Below, piece by piece: positions 63,901-64,000 of a stretch of DNA of 64,000 nt. The stretch is from Neurospora intermedia (lineage: Eukaryota > Ascomycota > Sordariomycetes > Sordariales > Sordariaceae), in assembly GCA_037102815.1 (NCBI GenBank), contig BTPP01000004.1:3348001-3412000 (forward strand). Direction: 5' to 3'. Each line of letters starts with the position of its first letter. Within the stretch, counting starts at the first letter, position 1. A program made the position numbers and the translations under genes. The notes beneath the pieces were generated by a model. That model saw nothing but the letters and a program-made list of their open reading frames with translations, did not search any database and was not told the origin of the DNA.

Positions 63901-64000
63901 ATAATAGGGGTAATAATAATATTAAATTTGCTTTAATTTATAATTAAATTATTAACGGATGATTAGCCCCTAATACTTAGCCTTTGAATAGCTTTATAGC

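Noticed and set aside
1-64000. tRNA, rRNA and CRISPR content
   Set aside because: I saw no cloverleaf with A and B boxes, no rRNA core motifs, and no regularly spaced identical repeats with unique spacers.

Overview
The window looks like a chromosome segment of a filamentous ascomycete, probably of Sordariales type (inference). The reasons are short introns of 54-100 bp with GTAHGT-like donors, a complete palB pH-signalling calpain, a peroxisomal adenine-nucleotide carrier, and a 30 kb A+T-rich block whose damage is of the repeat-induced point mutation (RIP) kind.

From 1 to about 33.4 kb the DNA is ordinary, gene-bearing and of mixed base composition. In order it holds: the 3' end of an unrecognised gene (to 725, +); RPL29 (2745-3174, -); an ANT1/PMP47 peroxisomal carrier (3706-4905, -); a long empty stretch; palB (8790-11829, +); an unrecognised RG-rich protein (13040-14404, -); RNase P/MRP subunit POP3 (15291-16078, -); another long empty stretch; a very large USP9X/FAF-type deubiquitinase (19838-27851, +, six exons, 2569 aa); and an unrecognised 835-aa single-exon protein (30397-32904, +). 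These are mostly housekeeping or signalling genes. They do not form a cluster or shared pathway.

From 33398 to the window end lies a nest of dead transposons. A PIF/Harbinger DNA transposon starts sharply at 33398, next to a TAA. A minus-strand Ty3/gypsy LTR element spans 35702-62787. It has two 213-bp LTRs and a perfect 5-bp target duplication (CTAAT). A second, plus-strand Ty3/gypsy chromovirus (48399-57018, two 318-bp LTRs, target duplication CTATT) sits inside the reverse-transcriptase region of the first. A minus-strand Tad-like LINE (about 40.4-45.1 kb) and an unidentified plus-strand coding-like block (about 38.1-40.3 kb) also lie inside the outer element. The right flank (62793-64000) carries imperfect tandem repeats and a polypurine tract.

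I found no CRISPR array, rRNA or convincing tRNA. I did not find an undescribed molecular system that I could defend. The most interesting structures are the dated nesting order, LTRs that are far less damaged than the interiors they flank, the unidentified 38-40 kb block, and the orphan proteins next to the island.
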